Shown in pieces: positions 21,933 through 23,017 of a stretch of DNA of 23,017 nucleotides. How positions within the stretch are numbered: the first letter of the stretch is position 1; every line of letters starts with the position of its first letter. The notes under the pieces were generated by a model. It saw only the letters and a program-made list of their open reading frames with translations. It made no database searches and was not told the origin of the DNA. The translations under genes and the position numbers were made by a program. This stretch comes from CBDCWA01 sp046048295 (GTDB lineage: Bacteria; Pseudomonadota; Alphaproteobacteria; Rhizobiales; Hyphomicrobiaceae), in the NCBI GenBank assembly GCA_046048295.1, contig JBJOGJ010000036.1, forward strand, positions 1-23,017, in the 5' to 3' direction.

Positions 21933-22016
21933 CTGAATATAAGAGGTGTAATGCCGAATATCTCCCTATTGGCAACCATGGCAGGATGAAAGCTGGAAGA
22001 TGCGACAGGATCCGCA

Positions 22017-22805
22017 ATGGTTTCCAATTCGAGTGCACCGTTGTTGCAAAGGGTGACAGGATGTCAGAGCCGCGCAATTCCAACTCTGGCGACCACGATT
22101 GCACTGGTACTGGCTGCTCTCCTCACCACAGGCTGCCAATTCAACGCGCACACCTACACGTCGCGCGAAAGCTATGTTTCGGCACGCCTTATTGAAGTCC
22201 GCGCAGCGCGCGCAAGCGCAAACGACCACTATTGGCGGCCGACGTCCAAGGCAGCAGCAAGAACGCGTCGATCGCGGCCCACGAAGTGGAAGCGACGGCG
22301 AGCGGTCCCCCGTCGCCATAGCGCCCGCGCAGCAGTACCGCCGGGCGGAAGAGTCCAGCTCCAGTCTTTGGCGAGGGAAGACCAACGGCAGCACGGGATA
22401 AAGAACACAATTCCAAGAATTCCGCCTCCCAAGGCCTCTTCCGCCGATCAACCCGTAGTCGACAGCGCCACCGGCAAGGCTTCCACGCCGCCCGCCGCAT
22501 CGGCGGAGATCATTTCGATACCCGACAAGATCTCCCGGAGCAGGCAATTGTTTCTCGCCGGAAAAGTACGAGCAGCCCGCGAAATTCTCACCCAAGCCTG
22601 GGACTTCAAGGAAGCCGATCTCGCGCTCGAACTCGCACGGACCTACGACCCAAATTACATCAACAGGGCGCCCCACCCCGATGCTGAGGCAAACCCAGAT
22701 ATGGCGACCATGTTCTACGACATCGCAAACACTCTTGGTTCACGTGCGGCCTCATCGGACATCCAGCGTCTGAAGGAAGCTCTCGCGAACCGTAGCGACA
22801 AGTGA
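22017..22805 (+). CDS. Probable lipoprotein with SEL1/TPR-like C-terminus
   Basis: This encodes 262 residues from ATG 22017 (AGGA 6 nt upstream). A hydrophobic segment TTIALVLAALLTTGC ends in a lipobox-like TTGC (C40), so the mature protein would be lipid-anchored, though Thr at -3 is not ideal. Residues 165-262 look like the SEL1/TPR-type end of rhizobial envelope proteins: SRQLFLAGKVRAAREILTQA, ADLALELARTYDPNYI and MATMFYDIANTLGSRAASS. The middle (about 72-140) is strongly basic (TRRSRPTKWKRRRAVPRRHS) and uses codons unlike the rest, while the other two frames look better there. A disturbed reading frame is therefore possible. The gene lies 216 bp behind msrA on the same strand. Its function is unknown. 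Confidence 0.6.
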   Translation: MVSNSSAPLLQRVTGCQSRAIPTLATTIALVLAALLTTGCQFNAHTYTSRESYVSARLIEVRAARASANDHYWRPTSKAAARTRRSRPTKWKRRRAVPRRHSARAAVPPGGRVQLQSLAREDQRQHGIKNTIPRIPPPKASSADQPVVDSATGKASTPPAASAEIISIPDKISRSRQLFLAGKVRAAREILTQAWDFKEADLALELARTYDPNYINRAPHPDAEANPDMATMFYDIANTLGSRAASSDIQRLKEALANRSDK

Positions 22806-22831
22806 GGGTGCCCGGCACGAACCCGCGCCAC

Positions 22832-22873
22832 GGCATCTCTTCCCCGCGACGGAGGAAGCGGGAAAGAGACGCC
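22832..22873 (-). terminator. Hairpin terminator between the lipoprotein gene and the EF-G-like gene
   Basis: The arms at 22832-22847 and 22858-22873 pair with a 10-nt loop. In plus-strand RNA two positions are A-C mismatches, but in minus-strand RNA both become G-U pairs, giving a full 16-bp stem. It therefore fits best as terminator of the minus-strand EF-G-like gene, 15 nt after its stop, and may also serve the convergent lipoprotein gene. Confidence 0.6.
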
Positions 22874-22888
22874 TTGTTCCCCGGGATC

Positions 22889-23017
22889 CTACTCAGCAGC
22901 TTCCTTATGTTGCGCGATCGCTTGCTCCGCCAAGCGCCCGGTCAGTTCCGACAGATGGTCGAACTTTGCCGAGAACGTACCCACGCCTTGCGTCACAGAA
23001 CGCAGATCGACGATCAG
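22889..23017 (-). CDS. Elongation factor G-like protein, C-terminal end
   Basis: Only the last 42 residues are in the window, read from the right edge to the TAG at 22889-22891. LIVDLRSVTQGVGTFSAKFD followed by HLSELTGRLAEQ matches the end of EF-G domain V, where the canonical form reads DLRS-TQGRGTF---FDHY. The G-to-V change after TQG and the helical extension ending HKEAAE resemble the second, EF-G-like translational GTPase of alphaproteobacteria rather than the ribosomal-operon fusA, but too little is visible to be sure. It converges on the lipoprotein gene with a hairpin between them. Confidence 0.75.
   Translation of the reverse strand: MIVDLRSVTQGVGTFSAKFDHLSELTGRLAEQAIAQHKEAAE

Noticed and set aside
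21966..22676. 236-codon minus-strand frame opposite the lipoprotein gene
   Set aside because: Cys/Arg/Gly-rich, with no signal or domain. The plus-strand frame has a lipobox and a SEL1-like end, although its middle is disturbed.
1..23017. tRNA, rRNA, CRISPR array, insertion sequence, integrase or toxin-antitoxin genes
   Set aside because: No cloverleaf-like segment, regularly spaced repeats, transposase motifs or terminal inverted repeats were seen in the gaps or frames.

Overview
The window is GC-rich and tightly packed. It looks like chromosomal DNA of an alphaproteobacterium, most likely in the Hyphomicrobiales or a close relative. The evidence for that is a complex I accessory subunit of the NDUFA12 type beside a DUF2155 protein and aat, a long alphaproteobacterial-type class II ribonucleotide reductase (NrdJ), a short CinA-like protein divergent from sfsA, and several tripartite tricarboxylate transporter (TTT) genes. 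I see no tRNA, rRNA, CRISPR array, transposase, integrase or phage gene.

Left part (1-10518): the 3' end of a MetE-like methionine synthase is followed by an accessory-looking metabolic region. It holds a Gfo/Idh/MocA oxidoreductase, a divergent MFS transporter, a TauD/TfdA Fe(II)/2-oxoglutarate dioxygenase, a complete TTT uptake system (tctA-tctB-tctC), an unrecognised exported Pro/Ala-rich protein, and an operon of an alpha/beta hydrolase and a luciferase-like flavin monooxygenase whose ends overlap by 4 nt. Together these could import and oxidise a carboxylated organic compound, but the substrate cannot be read from the sequence. No transcription factor is encoded here, although several operator-like palindromes are present.

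Middle part (10748-17828): aat converges with the DUF2155 gene and the NDUFA12 gene. A gene-free stretch of about 565 bp then leads to nrdJ (1233 aa), which ends at a strong hairpin. Two unrecognised proteins follow on the same strand.

Right part (17756-23017): an exported RlpA-like double-psi beta-barrel protein with altered active-site positions has a CtrA-type site upstream. It is followed by a CinA-like protein, divergent sfsA, an msrB-msrA pair in which both proteins carry export signals, a probable lipoprotein with a SEL1-like C-terminus and an erratic reading frame in its middle, and the 3' end of an EF-G-like gene entering from the right on the minus strand.

No obviously new multi-gene defence or mobile system was found. 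The observations most worth following are the exported methionine sulfoxide reductase pair with its upstream palindrome, the divergent RlpA-like protein, the orphan pair behind nrdJ, a coding-like minus-strand small ORF after msrA, and the uncharacterised catabolic cluster.
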